In this document: in pieces, positions 45,248 through 54,263 of the stretch
How positions within the stretch are numbered: the stretch's first letter is position 1
Layout: the number at the start of each line of letters is the position of its first letter
Assembly (NCBI RefSeq): GCF_026898135.2
Contig: NZ_CP114035.2
Span: forward strand, 3,141,501-3,205,500
From: Pseudomonas fortuita
GTDB lineage: Bacteria > Pseudomonadota > Gammaproteobacteria > Pseudomonadales > Pseudomonadaceae
Length of the DNA: 64,000 nt
Direction of reading: 5' to 3'
Notes under the pieces: model-generated
The model's input: only the letters and a program-made list of their open reading frames with translations
Told to the model about the DNA's origin: nothing
Database searches by the model: none
Translations under genes and position numbers: made by a program

Positions 45248-45345
45248 CCTAAGCCCGAAGGACTGAGCAATCGCCAGTTAGAACAGCTCACATACCGGCG
45301 TATCCAAGACGCAGGAACAGTGCGCGCAGGTACAGCGGGGTTCGT

Positions 45346-45810
45346 TCACGGCTTGCCCTCCTCGTCTTCGATCACGTCATCAGTCCACGGTTTACCATCC
45401 AGCGGCGCTGATCGGGCCAGTTCGGCCTCATCCAGGCCTATGCCACCGCCGATCTCGTCGGCGTCCACGTGCCGCAGGCTCTGGTCTGCCGGGCCGCCAC
45501 TACCACCCGGTTCGTGCGGGTCACGGGCACCGGTTTCATCCAGCAACGTGTCCGGGCTCAAGTCGTCATAGGTAACATTGTCCTCATGCAAGCTGTCGCT
45601 CAGGGCCTCGCCGCCGGTCATGCCGCTTTCGGCCACGCGCCGAGGCGGAAACTCCCGGGCGACTTCATCGGCCGGTCGCTCATCGCCCACACGCCCTTCA
45701 CGTTCATCAAGGCGGTCATCAAAGTCCAGCTCACGGACGCTGCCCATGCGGTCTTCGGTGTCGTCGATCTCTGGAGGGGTATACGGCTTTGGTTCATCTG
45801 TGCGTGCCAT
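45346..45810 (-). CDS. acidic, hydrophilic hypothetical protein
   Basis: 154 residues, very rich in Asp and Glu, with Gly- and Pro-rich linkers and no hydrophobic core; probably disordered. GGAGAA precedes the ATG. It is divergent from ligD. Similar small acidic proteins occur nearby, and such proteins are common in pseudomonad stress regions. No function is known to me. Confidence 0.7.
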   Translation of the reverse strand: MARTDEPKPYTPPEIDDTEDRMGSVRELDFDDRLDEREGRVGDERPADEVAREFPPRRVAESGMTGGEALSDSLHEDNVTYDDLSPDTLLDETGARDPHEPGGSGGPADQSLRHVDADEIGGGIGLDEAELARSAPLDGKPWTDDVIEDEEGKP

Positions 45811-45937
45811 GTGCGTTCTCCGTCAGGTGGCTTCATTAAGTCGACTGCACCTGCGTGTGGAAGATTCAGAGTTTTTTGAACTACCACCCTACGCGGCGCC
45901 TCCCACCTTAGAGACTGCGAACTGCCCGGAAACCGCC

Positions 45938-48439
45938 ATGGCCAAGCCCCTGCAGGAATATGCGCGCAAGCGCGACTTCAATGCCACGCCCGAGCCCAGC
46001 GGCAAGCGCAGCCGTGGCAAGCGGGTGCAGGCGCTGCAGTTCTGCATCCAGAAACATGACGCCAGCCACCTGCACTACGACTTCCGCCTGGAGCTGGATG
46101 GCACCCTGAAAAGCTGGGCGATCCCCAAAGGCCCGTCGCTCGACCCCAAAGTGCGCCGCCTGGCCGTGCACGTCGAGGACCACCCGCTGGATTACGCCGA
46201 CTTCGAGGGGCATATCCCCGAAGGCCACTATGGTGCAGGTGATGTGATTGTCTGGGATCGCGGTGTATGGGAGCCCGAAGGCGATGCGCATGAAGCCTAC
46301 GCCAAAGGCAAGCTGCGTTTCCGCCTGCAAGGCGAAAAGCTCAGCGGTGTGTGGAACCTGTTTCGCACCCGCCTGGATGGCAAGAAAGAGCAATGGATGC
46401 TGGTGAAATCACACGACGACCAGGCTCGCAGCGAGGCCGACTACAGCGTCGTGCAGGCTCAGCCCGATAGCGTGCTTAGCGACCGCACCCTGGTACCGCG
46501 CAAAGCCGCTGCGAAAAAAGCCGCCGCACCGCGCGCCAGCCGCAAGCGCACCGTCAAAGGCCCGAAGGTGCCCCTGCCTGCACAGCTGAGTCCGCAGTTG
46601 GCAACCTTGGTCGACTCGCCCCCCAGCGGGGACTGGCGCTACGAGGTCAAATTCGACGGTTACCGGATTCTGGCCCGTATCGAGGGTGATGACATCCGCC
46701 TGTTCACCCGCAACGGCCATGACTGGAGCAGCAAGATGCCCCGCCAGATCGCCGCACTGCGCGAGCTGGGCCTCGATGCAGCCTGGCTCGATGGTGAAAT
46801 GGTGGTGGCTGACGAAAATGGCGCAGCCGATTTCCAGGCGTTGCAGAACGCCTTCGACACCGAGCACGATGAAGCCATTACCTACTACCTGTTCGACCTG
46901 CCGTTCCTCGGTGGCCAGGACCTGCGCCAGGTAGCGCTGCAGGGCCGGCGCGACACCTTGCGCCAACTGCTTGAGCGCGATGAGTCCGGTGTACTCAAGT
47001 TCTCTGCCGACTTCGACGAGCCCGTGCAATCTTTGCTCGACAGCGCCTGCCGGCTTGAGCTGGAGGGTTTGATCGGCAAGCGTGCCGACAGCCCGTACAG
47101 CGGCCGTCGCAGCCCGGACTGGGTCAAGCTCAAGTGCAAGCAACGCCAGGAGTTCGTGGTCGTCGGTTATACCGACCCCAAAGGTAGCCGCAGCGGCTTC
47201 GGGGCCCTGTTGCTGGCCCTGCATGACGACGACAGCGGTCAGTTGCACTACGCCGGCAAGGTTGGCACCGGCTTCAGCACGGCGACCCTGGCCAGCATCC
47301 ATGCTCGGCTCAAACCCCTGCAAATCGCCAAGCCAGCGTTGGCCAAGCCGCCTACCGGTGCCGAAGCGCGGGGTGTGCACTGGCTGCAACCGCAATTGTT
47401 GGCCGAAGTCGCCTATGCCCAGATGACCCGAGACGGCATCGTGCGCCACTCGGTGTTCCATGGCCTGCGCGATGACAAGGCGGCCACCGCCATCGACCTG
47501 GAGCGCGCCATGCCTACCCAGACCGTGCCCAAACGCAACAAGCAGGCGAAGGCGCCTGAAAACCTGGGTGAACTGCGCCTGACCCACCCCGACCGGGTGA
47601 TCGACGCCACCACCGGCGTGACCAAGCGCGAGGTCGCCGAGTACTACGCCAGCGTCAGCCAGTGGATCCTGCCCCAGCTCAAGCAACGCCCGGTGGCGCT
47701 GGTGCGCGCCCCGGACGGCCTGGCCGGGGAGCTGTTCTTCCAGAAAAACGCAGGCCAGCTGCACATACCTAACGTCATCAGCTATGAAAAGGCCGAGGCC
47801 GGCCAGGCGGCGATGGTCATCAACCGCCCGGACACCCTGCTAGGTGCTGTGCAGATGAACATGCTCGAACTGCACACCTGGAACGCCACGGACAAGGACT
47901 TCGACAAACCGGACCGCTTCGTACTTGACCTGGACCCCGACCCCGCGCTGCCCTGGAAGGCCATGCTGGAGGCCACCCAGCTCACCCTCACCCTGCTCGA
48001 CGAACTGGGCCTGAAGGTGTTCCTGAAAACCAGTGGCGGCAAGGGTATTCACCTGGTCGTGCCCTTGACCCGGCGGTCGGGCTGGGACGAGGTCAAGGAC
48101 TTTAGCCACGCCATCGTCGATTACCTGGCCAAGCTGTTCCCGGATCGCCTCAGTGCAGTGTCGGGGCCGAAAAACCGCGTGGGGCGGATCTTCATCGACT
48201 ATCTGCGCAACGGCAAGGGCGCCACCACAGCCTGTGCCTACTCCTTGCGTGCCCGTGAGGGGTTACCTGTGTCGGTACCGATCTGGCGCGAGGAACTGGC
48301 GCACATCAAGGCTGCCAACCAATGGAACATTGCCAACCTGCACGAGCGGCTGGCAGAAGTTGATGACCCATGGGCGGAGATGGGCAAGGTACGCCAGTCC
48401 ATCACCGCACACATGCGCAAGCAACTGGGGCTGAAATGA
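45938..48439 (+). CDS. ligD: multifunctional DNA end-joining ligase LigD
   Basis: 833 residues from ATG 45938; the frame runs further upstream without homology. Three domains in pseudomonad order: 3'-phosphoesterase (about 1-170; His40, His46, Asp48, His82), ATP-dependent ligase (about 215-520; Lys238 in YEVKFDGYR, followed by LDGEMV and WVKLK) and polymerase/primase (about 545-830; DLDPDP metal site). LigD works with Ku in non-homologous end joining, mainly in stationary phase. No ku gene lies in the window. Confidence 0.96.
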   Translation: MAKPLQEYARKRDFNATPEPSGKRSRGKRVQALQFCIQKHDASHLHYDFRLELDGTLKSWAIPKGPSLDPKVRRLAVHVEDHPLDYADFEGHIPEGHYGAGDVIVWDRGVWEPEGDAHEAYAKGKLRFRLQGEKLSGVWNLFRTRLDGKKEQWMLVKSHDDQARSEADYSVVQAQPDSVLSDRTLVPRKAAAKKAAAPRASRKRTVKGPKVPLPAQLSPQLATLVDSPPSGDWRYEVKFDGYRILARIEGDDIRLFTRNGHDWSSKMPRQIAALRELGLDAAWLDGEMVVADENGAADFQALQNAFDTEHDEAITYYLFDLPFLGGQDLRQVALQGRRDTLRQLLERDESGVLKFSADFDEPVQSLLDSACRLELEGLIGKRADSPYSGRRSPDWVKLKCKQRQEFVVVGYTDPKGSRSGFGALLLALHDDDSGQLHYAGKVGTGFSTATLASIHARLKPLQIAKPALAKPPTGAEARGVHWLQPQLLAEVAYAQMTRDGIVRHSVFHGLRDDKAATAIDLERAMPTQTVPKRNKQAKAPENLGELRLTHPDRVIDATTGVTKREVAEYYASVSQWILPQLKQRPVALVRAPDGLAGELFFQKNAGQLHIPNVISYEKAEAGQAAMVINRPDTLLGAVQMNMLELHTWNATDKDFDKPDRFVLDLDPDPALPWKAMLEATQLTLTLLDELGLKVFLKTSGGKGIHLVVPLTRRSGWDEVKDFSHAIVDYLAKLFPDRLSAVSGPKNRVGRIFIDYLRNGKGATTACAYSLRAREGLPVSVPIWREELAHIKAANQWNIANLHERLAEVDDPWAEMGKVRQSITAHMRKQLGLK

Positions 48440-48476
48440 TGGGGCAACGGCGATTGGACATGAACCTGGAGACACA

Positions 48477-49523
48477 ATGATGAGCATCGTTCAGGACTTC
48501 AACCTGACCACCCTCGACCGCCTGTTACGTACCTTTGGCGAGCGCCAGCAACCCCTTAACCTCGATACGCAACTGCCGCAGCTGATCCAGGCGCTGCACG
48601 CCGACCATCTCGACCTGTTGCCATTGCCGGGCCAAGGCAACACACTGCGCCGCTGGCAGACCCTGGCCCGTGTGGCCGGTTGCGACCTGGCGCTGGCCAA
48701 GCTCTATGAAGGCCACACCGATGCCCTGGCCATCCTTGCTGAATGCGGCGCCGCCCACCACGCCGTAGACGGCATCTGGGGCGTGTGGGCCGCTGAGCCG
48801 CCCGATGCACGTGCGCAGGTGACGGCGCGCCAAGGTGACCAGGTGCGCCTGCAAGGCCGCAAGGCCTGGTGTTCAGGGGCCTTGCAGATCGACCGGGCGC
48901 TGATCACTGCCTGGGATGAGGCGGACCAGCCGCAACTGGTGGCGATCGAGCTTTCACAGCCGAACCAGGGGCTGTGCATCGAACATTGGCAAGCAGTCGG
49001 CATGGCCACAACTGCCAGCGTCGAGGTGACATTCAACGACACCCCCGGCACGCTCATCGGCACGCCGGGCCAATACCTGGCACGCCCTGGCTTTTGGCAT
49101 GGCGGTGCGGGCATCGCTGCCTGCTGGTACGGCGCGGCCGAGGCACTGGCAGACTACCTGCGCGAACATTGCCGCAAGCCCCGCCCCGACCCCCATGCCG
49201 ATGCGCACCTGGGGGCAGTGGATGCTGCGTTGTACGGTGCCCGCGCGGCGCTGCGCGAATGTGCTGCCTGGATCGACCGGCAACCTGGCGCAGATGCCAG
49301 CTTCGAAGTGCGCCGCACGCGTGCCCAGGTGGAACACGCCGTGGAACGTGTGATCAGCCACGTTGGGCGAGCGCTGGGAGCCACGCCATTCTGCCGCAGC
49401 AGCCATTTTGCCCGGCTGAGCGCTGACCTACCGGTATTCATGCGCCAGAGCCATGCCGAGCGCGATCTGGCGGTGCTGGGCCATCAGCTCACCCAACTAC
49501 CGGCCGGGGTGTGGCAGCTATGA
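48477..49523 (+). CDS. acyl-CoA dehydrogenase-like flavoprotein
   Basis: 348 residues; GGAG is close upstream of ATG 48477. Acyl-CoA dehydrogenase fold: AECGAAHHAVDGIWGVWAAEPP in the middle strand domain, RLQGRKAWCSGALQIDRALI (typical of the G-x-K-x-W-S/C-G segment), and a helical C-terminal half. It is somewhat short and the catalytic Glu cannot be placed with confidence. It is translationally coupled (ATGA) to a PIG-L deacetylase, then a methyltransferase and a glycosyltransferase. Its substrate is probably not an ordinary fatty acyl-CoA. Confidence 0.82.
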   Translation: MMSIVQDFNLTTLDRLLRTFGERQQPLNLDTQLPQLIQALHADHLDLLPLPGQGNTLRRWQTLARVAGCDLALAKLYEGHTDALAILAECGAAHHAVDGIWGVWAAEPPDARAQVTARQGDQVRLQGRKAWCSGALQIDRALITAWDEADQPQLVAIELSQPNQGLCIEHWQAVGMATTASVEVTFNDTPGTLIGTPGQYLARPGFWHGGAGIAACWYGAAEALADYLREHCRKPRPDPHADAHLGAVDAALYGARAALRECAAWIDRQPGADASFEVRRTRAQVEHAVERVISHVGRALGATPFCRSSHFARLSADLPVFMRQSHAERDLAVLGHQLTQLPAGVWQL

Positions 49524-50275
49524 GCCAGAACCTTATTCAGTCCGCCAACGGCACGCCTTGGGCAGCCTGGCAGCAAGGTGCGCATCTTGCGCGCGCTACA
49601 TGGCTCGATCCAATGCAGCTGTGCCCACCTGGGCGCCGGCTGGTGTTGATCGCGCCGCATCCGGATGACGAAATCCTCATGGCAGGTGGTCTGCTGGCGG
49701 GTTTCAAGGGACGCGAGGATGAACTGGTGCTGATTTCCGCCACCGACGGTGAAGGCAGCCACCCCGGCTCCAGCCACTGGACCGAGCACCGTTTGCGTCG
49801 ACAGCGGCCGCAAGAGAGCCGCCAGGCCCTGCTGCAGCTGGACCTGGACCTTACCCATCTGGACTGGCGCAGGCTGCACCTGAAGGACGGCCAGTTACCG
49901 CGCGAAGAGGCATTCCTGGTCAGTCACCTCACCCAGTTGCTGCGGCCAGATGACCTGTTGATGGCCACCTGGCGTAATGATGGGCACTGCGATCACGAGG
50001 CCGTAGGCCGAGCTGCGGCACACGCGGCGGCCGCCCGCGGGGTGCAATTGGCAGAGGTGCCGGTGTGGGCGTGGCACTGGGCTGAGCCCGATGACCCGCG
50101 CCTGCCATGGCCGCGTGCGCACCGCCTGCAGCTCGATGAAAGCCGCCTGGCCCGCAAGCGCAAGGCCTTGGCCGCCCACGTCAGCCAGCTGGAGCCGGAC
50201 GCCGAGCAGCCGCCGGTGCTGCCACCCCGCTTGATGGAATGTCTGCTGCAACCTTTCGAACTGGTGTTCCTGTGA
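49520..50275 (+). CDS. PIG-L family deacetylase
   Basis: 251 residues from ATG 49520, overlapping the previous gene by four bases. The zinc motif P-H-P-D-D-E lies at 46-51 and the second metal/catalytic motif is WRNDGHCDHEAVGRAA (about 156-171). PIG-L/LmbE enzymes remove N-acetyl groups from GlcNAc-type sugars. In this four-gene set it would expose an amine for the following methyltransferase or for acylation. Confidence 0.88.
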   Translation: MSQNLIQSANGTPWAAWQQGAHLARATWLDPMQLCPPGRRLVLIAPHPDDEILMAGGLLAGFKGREDELVLISATDGEGSHPGSSHWTEHRLRRQRPQESRQALLQLDLDLTHLDWRRLHLKDGQLPREEAFLVSHLTQLLRPDDLLMATWRNDGHCDHEAVGRAAAHAAAARGVQLAEVPVWAWHWAEPDDPRLPWPRAHRLQLDESRLARKRKALAAHVSQLEPDAEQPPVLPPRLMECLLQPFELVFL

Positions 50276-50286
50276 ATGGAGCTGTC

Positions 50287-50886
50287 ATGAGCCTGGATCC
50301 GCAATATTTCGCCGAGCTGTACGCCACCAATGAAGACCCTTGGGCTTTTCGCACCCGCTGGTACGAGAAGCGCAAACGCGAGCTGGTAATGGCCAGCCTG
50401 CCCCGCCAGTGCTATCAGCGCGTATTCGAGCCAGCCTGTGCCAATGGTGAGCTCAGTGCGTTGCTGGCCGATCGCTGCGCCGACTTGCTGTGCCAGGACC
50501 TTGATCCAACGGCCGTAGGCCTGGCCCGCGAACGCCTCGTCGATGTGCCCAACGCCTCGGTGGAAATGGCCCGGCTACCAGCGGACTGGCCGGGCGGGCG
50601 CTTCGACCTGATCGTGCTCAGCGAAGTCGGTTACTACCTTGATCCTACAGACTGGCTGCAGGTCATCGAGCAATCGGTGGCCAGCCTGACCTACGACGGC
50701 GCCCTGCTCGCCTGTCACTGGAAACACCCCATCGTGGGTTGCCCACAGGATGGACGGGAAGTGCATCGCATGCTGGCCCAGCACCTGCCTCTGCATCACC
50801 AGTTCCGGCATGAAGAGGCAGACTTCGTACTGGAATACTGGTCCTGCCAGCCCAGCGTGGTTGACCTGGACGAGACCTGCCCATGA
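50287..50886 (+). CDS. SAM-dependent methyltransferase, NodS-like
   Basis: 199 residues from ATG 50287. Start DPQYFAELYATNEDPWAFRTRWYEKRKRE is typical of the NodS-like group, then motif I FEPACANGELSALLADRC and DLIVLSEVGYYL. NodS N-methylates the amine freed by NodB deacetylation in Nod-factor synthesis. A similar deacetylate-then-methylate order is encoded here. It overlaps the glycosyltransferase by four bases. Confidence 0.85.
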   Translation: MSLDPQYFAELYATNEDPWAFRTRWYEKRKRELVMASLPRQCYQRVFEPACANGELSALLADRCADLLCQDLDPTAVGLARERLVDVPNASVEMARLPADWPGGRFDLIVLSEVGYYLDPTDWLQVIEQSVASLTYDGALLACHWKHPIVGCPQDGREVHRMLAQHLPLHHQFRHEEADFVLEYWSCQPSVVDLDETCP

Positions 50887-51542
50887 TTGCCGTGGTCATT
50901 CCGGCGCACAACGAAGCCCGCCGCCTTGGGCGCTGCCTGCGGGCGGTGTTGGTCGCTGCCATGCAAGCGCAACAGGCGGGGCACCGGGTAGACGTGTTGG
51001 TGGTGCTGGACCGTTGCAGCGACGGTAGTGGCGCGGTGGCGCGGCGCTTCGGTGTGCGGGTTTTGGAGGTGGATGCCGGTAATGTCGGCATGGCGCGCCG
51101 GGTGGGCGCGGCGCACATGGTCGAGCGTGGTGCGCAGTGGCTGGCGTGCACCGACGCCGATAGCCAGGTGCCGTCGCACTGGCTGGTGTCGCAGCTGGCC
51201 TGCAGCGCCGAGGTGGTGTGCGGTACCGTGCATGTCGAGTATTGGCAGCCCTGGCAGAAAGCTGCCCTGCGCAAGCTGTACCAGAGCCGCTATGAAGCGC
51301 GCGAAGGCCATCGCCATGTGCACGGCGCGAACCTGGGTGTGTGCGCCGCTGCCTATCAACGCGTGGGTGGCTTCCAGCCCCTCGCGGCGCATGAAGATGT
51401 GCAGCTGGTCAGCGACCTTCAGGCCAGCGGCGCGCAGATTGTCTGGACCGCCAGGCACAGCGTGGCCACCAGCAGCCGCCTCGACAGCCGCGCCCGGGAA
51501 GGGTTTGGTGACTATCTGGCGGGTTTGCAGGCGCAGGTGTGA
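50883..51542 (+). CDS. family 2 glycosyltransferase
   Basis: 219 residues. GT-A fold start VVIPAHNEARRLGRCLRAVL, sugar-nucleotide metal site CTDADSQVP (D-x-D, about 92-100) and GANLGVCAAAYQRVGGFQPLAAHEDVQL near the acceptor site. No membrane segment, so cytoplasmic. Last gene of the four-gene set; its stop is close to a convergent gene. Confidence 0.87.
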   Translation: MIAVVIPAHNEARRLGRCLRAVLVAAMQAQQAGHRVDVLVVLDRCSDGSGAVARRFGVRVLEVDAGNVGMARRVGAAHMVERGAQWLACTDADSQVPSHWLVSQLACSAEVVCGTVHVEYWQPWQKAALRKLYQSRYEAREGHRHVHGANLGVCAAAYQRVGGFQPLAAHEDVQLVSDLQASGAQIVWTARHSVATSSRLDSRAREGFGDYLAGLQAQV

Positions 51543-51552
51543 TGAGGCTTGG

Positions 51553-52140
51553 TCACACCTGGCTGAACAGCACCCGCTTGAACGCCTCGGCCGCCAGGTG
51601 AACCTGCACCGCCCAATCCCCTGCTGCATCGCTGCCGGCATCATCGGAAATGTATTTCAGGCACACAAACGGAATGCCTTCACCGCGTGCGATCAACGCC
51701 AGCACATAGGCTTCCATGTCGACCACGTCATAAGGCGCGTCGCCATGGTTGATCTCGAAACTGTCACCGCTGCCACAGGTTTCCAACGGTAGCCCGGGGA
51801 TTGCTGCGCCATGCTCCAGGACTACCGGGATATCCGACAAGGGTGTCTCGTATCGGGCAAAGCCCAGCGGTGTGACGTCCATGTCACGTTGTACGAAACG
51901 GTTGCAGCACACCACCTGGCCTTTGCCGTGGCGCTGGCTGCCAGCCGATCCAAGGTTGACGACAAGTCTGGGCCTGCGTGTGGCAATCGCCTTGGTCAGT
52001 GCAATCGCCGCATTGACTTTGCCAATGCCGGTAAACACGGTGTTCACCTCGGTGAAGACTTCTCCCGCCTCGGCCTCGAGGGCAAAGACGAACAGCGTGT
52101 CATCCAGGGAAATGTCGGGGAATTGCTTGATCAGCATCAT
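51553..52140 (-). CDS. nucleoside phosphorylase / MTA-SAH nucleosidase-like protein
   Basis: 195 residues (ATG 52140 or 52137). Purine nucleoside phosphorylase-like fold: FTGIGKVNAAIALTKAI, VNLGSAGSQR, ETCGSGDSFE and VVDMEAYVLALIA with the purine-binding Asp region. It is similar to methylthioadenosine/S-adenosylhomocysteine nucleosidase but shorter. It lies 56 bases after the YbdK-type ligase and may serve S-adenosylhomocysteine removal for the adjacent methyltransferase; this is inference. Confidence 0.8.
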   Translation of the reverse strand: MMLIKQFPDISLDDTLFVFALEAEAGEVFTEVNTVFTGIGKVNAAIALTKAIATRRPRLVVNLGSAGSQRHGKGQVVCCNRFVQRDMDVTPLGFARYETPLSDIPVVLEHGAAIPGLPLETCGSGDSFEINHGDAPYDVVDMEAYVLALIARGEGIPFVCLKYISDDAGSDAAGDWAVQVHLAAEAFKRVLFSQV

Positions 52141-52196
52141 GGAGCAGGTGTTTCCGCGTGGCTGCAAGGGGCGCGGCCATTGTCGGCCAACGCCGG

Positions 52197-53303
52197 CTAA
52201 TTGCAAGTCCCGGCGGCCACCACCGCTTGCAGCGCCTGTGCCTTGCCGACCCCGCTCGCGATAGCCTGTGTCAGGCAGTGCAACTGCTGGTCGGCATGAG
52301 TGCCCTCGCGCAGCAGGTGCCGTGCATGCTGGCAAGCACGCTCGGCATCCACGCTGTCGACCGGCACCAGCGCCTGCAACTGACCAAGCCAGCCCTCAGC
52401 CGTGACTGGCTGTTGTTCGTGCATACCAATGAACCGTGCATGACGCCCATAGCGCATGGCGCGCCAGTAGTTCTCCTGAGCGATCCAGCGAAGCTCACGG
52501 TTGCAGGGCAACAGGTCATGGCGACCGGTAACCTTGTGCTCTACCAAATGGCGAAACAGCGCGGCGATACACAGGGTATCTTCCAGTCGCGGGCAACCAT
52601 CGCAGATACGCAACTCCACCGTCGGGAAGCGCCGCGAAGGCCGAATGGCCCACCAGAAGTCGCCATCCACAGCCAATGCACCGGTCCGCTGCAACAAGGC
52701 GCGGTAGCGTTCATAGGCAGCCCAGTCCGGCAAGGCTTCGGGCAAACCCATGTGCGGCCATTCCCCGCAAATCACTCGGCGATAGCTCATGTAGCCGGTC
52801 TGCTGACCCGCCCACATAGGCGATGAGGTGCTCAGCACCAGTAATAACGGCAGCCAGACCAGCAAGCGGTTGATCAGTTGCATGCGGTCACAACCTGGCG
52901 GAACGCCAACGTGCACGTGCAGACCATTGAGCAGGCTTCGCTGGGCTACATGCCGGTAGTCATCGAACAGTTGCTGGTAATGTGCCGGGGCAGCGGCCTT
53001 CTGCCGCAGCCAGGCGGTACTTGGGTGGCTCGCCGCGCCGTACAGCCCAATTCCCTCCTCTGCCAGCGCAAGACTCAGCCGCTGCCGCCGCAGTTGGAAG
53101 AACTCATGGGCTTCATGAAGGTGGGTGAACACCGGCGAGGCCAACTCAATCTGGCTGCGGAACATTTCCTGCACAAAATATTGGCCCAGCGCTTCGCGGC
53201 AACGCCCGATTACCGCAGACGATGGTGCTGCCGGGACCTGTCCCGAGCCCAGCCTTACCAGCAGGTATTCTTCCTCGATGCCGAATGTGCAGGCCCGGGC
53301 CAT
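52197..53303 (-). CDS. YbdK-type carboxylate-amine ligase (glutamate-cysteine ligase family 2)
   Basis: 368 residues. Starts TFGIEEEYLLV, with NGLHVHVGVPPG, YMSYRRVICGEWP and ELRICDGCPRLEDT, all features of the GCS2/YbdK family. These enzymes make an amide or peptide bond with ATP; YbdK itself has weak gamma-glutamylcysteine synthetase activity. It is six bases from the methyltransferase gene and so likely shares its transcript. Confidence 0.87.
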   Translation of the reverse strand: MARACTFGIEEEYLLVRLGSGQVPAAPSSAVIGRCREALGQYFVQEMFRSQIELASPVFTHLHEAHEFFQLRRQRLSLALAEEGIGLYGAASHPSTAWLRQKAAAPAHYQQLFDDYRHVAQRSLLNGLHVHVGVPPGCDRMQLINRLLVWLPLLLVLSTSSPMWAGQQTGYMSYRRVICGEWPHMGLPEALPDWAAYERYRALLQRTGALAVDGDFWWAIRPSRRFPTVELRICDGCPRLEDTLCIAALFRHLVEHKVTGRHDLLPCNRELRWIAQENYWRAMRYGRHARFIGMHEQQPVTAEGWLGQLQALVPVDSVDAERACQHARHLLREGTHADQQLHCLTQAIASGVGKAQALQAVVAAGTCN

Positions 53304-53309
53304 ATTGCT

Positions 53310-54263
53310 TCAGCGATGACGGGTTACGGTGAGCGCCACGGCGGCGATCCGTTCGACTTGCTCATAGCCCGGCTCGGCCAGTTGCTCGCCAAACACGTCA
53401 GGGTCGATCTCCCGGTACACCCAGGCCCATTGTGGCCCTGCGAGGCGCAGGCGGATGGCTTCGAGCAACGCATCGCGGCCATCGACAATGGCTACGCCGG
53501 TGTAGAGCAGCAAGGTACCGTGGCGGCTCAGGCGTTCGCATCCTTGTTCAACGATGCGCAGCGACAGTTCGGCGCCCAGGGCGCCGCCGCCGTGGCGGTA
53601 GGTGCGGGCGCTACGGTCGAGCATGTACGGCGGGTTGGCGACAATCAGGTCGAACGTACCGGTAAGGGCGTCCAGCAGGTCGCTGGCCACTACGGACACA
53701 TTGCTCACCCCCGCCAGCGCCGCGTTGATCGTAGCGTAGCGCAACGCCAAGGGGTTGATGTCGACGGCGCTGACCTGGGCATGCTGGGCCGCACGCGCGA
53801 TCAGCAACGCGCCCACCCCGCTGCCACAGCCGATATCGACTGCGTGCTCCACCGGCATGGGGTTATGCTGCAGGTGCTCGTGAATGACCTGGGCAAAACG
53901 GTAGCTGTCCGGGCCGAAGAACACCGCATCGCTGCCATCGGTGGGGAACGCCGAATGCACCAGCAGCAGGTCGTCCAGGCTGGACCAGCGCACTGAGCTG
54001 CCGAGTAAGTCACCCTTCGGGACCAGCACCTGGGCGCGTTCGAGCAACTGCAATTCATCCGTTGATAGCAGGCCCGGGGCGAAGGGCCGACTCCAGCCGA
54101 ACACGTCGCGCAGGTTGCTGGCCTGCCCGGAACCCTCACGGGCGTTGACGCGGGTGTGGGTCGCAGGTGTCACACTGGTAAATCGGTAGCCGTCGGCGCG
54201 TAGCCGCTGGCCCAGCTGCAGCAATGCCTGATCGGCTTCGAACTGTCTGGCGGTCAGCCTCAT
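53310..54263 (-). CDS. SAM-dependent methyltransferase with NPPY motif
   Basis: 317 residues. The SAM site VDIGCGSGVGALLIA is at about 142-156 and the NPPY motif at 210-213, as in N5-glutamine, adenine or amino-group methyltransferases. The N-terminal 130 residues form an extra domain. The start overlaps the stop of the diiron protein gene by one base (TGATG). A small-molecule target is suggested by the neighbours, not shown by sequence. Confidence 0.85.
   Translation of the reverse strand: MRLTARQFEADQALLQLGQRLRADGYRFTSVTPATHTRVNAREGSGQASNLRDVFGWSRPFAPGLLSTDELQLLERAQVLVPKGDLLGSSVRWSSLDDLLLVHSAFPTDGSDAVFFGPDSYRFAQVIHEHLQHNPMPVEHAVDIGCGSGVGALLIARAAQHAQVSAVDINPLALRYATINAALAGVSNVSVVASDLLDALTGTFDLIVANPPYMLDRSARTYRHGGGALGAELSLRIVEQGCERLSRHGTLLLYTGVAIVDGRDALLEAIRLRLAGPQWAWVYREIDPDVFGEQLAEPGYEQVERIAAVALTVTRHR

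Noticed and set aside
46409..47764. 451-codon leftward open frame opposite ligD
   Set aside because: Shadow of ligD; the LigD frame has catalytic residues in all three domains.
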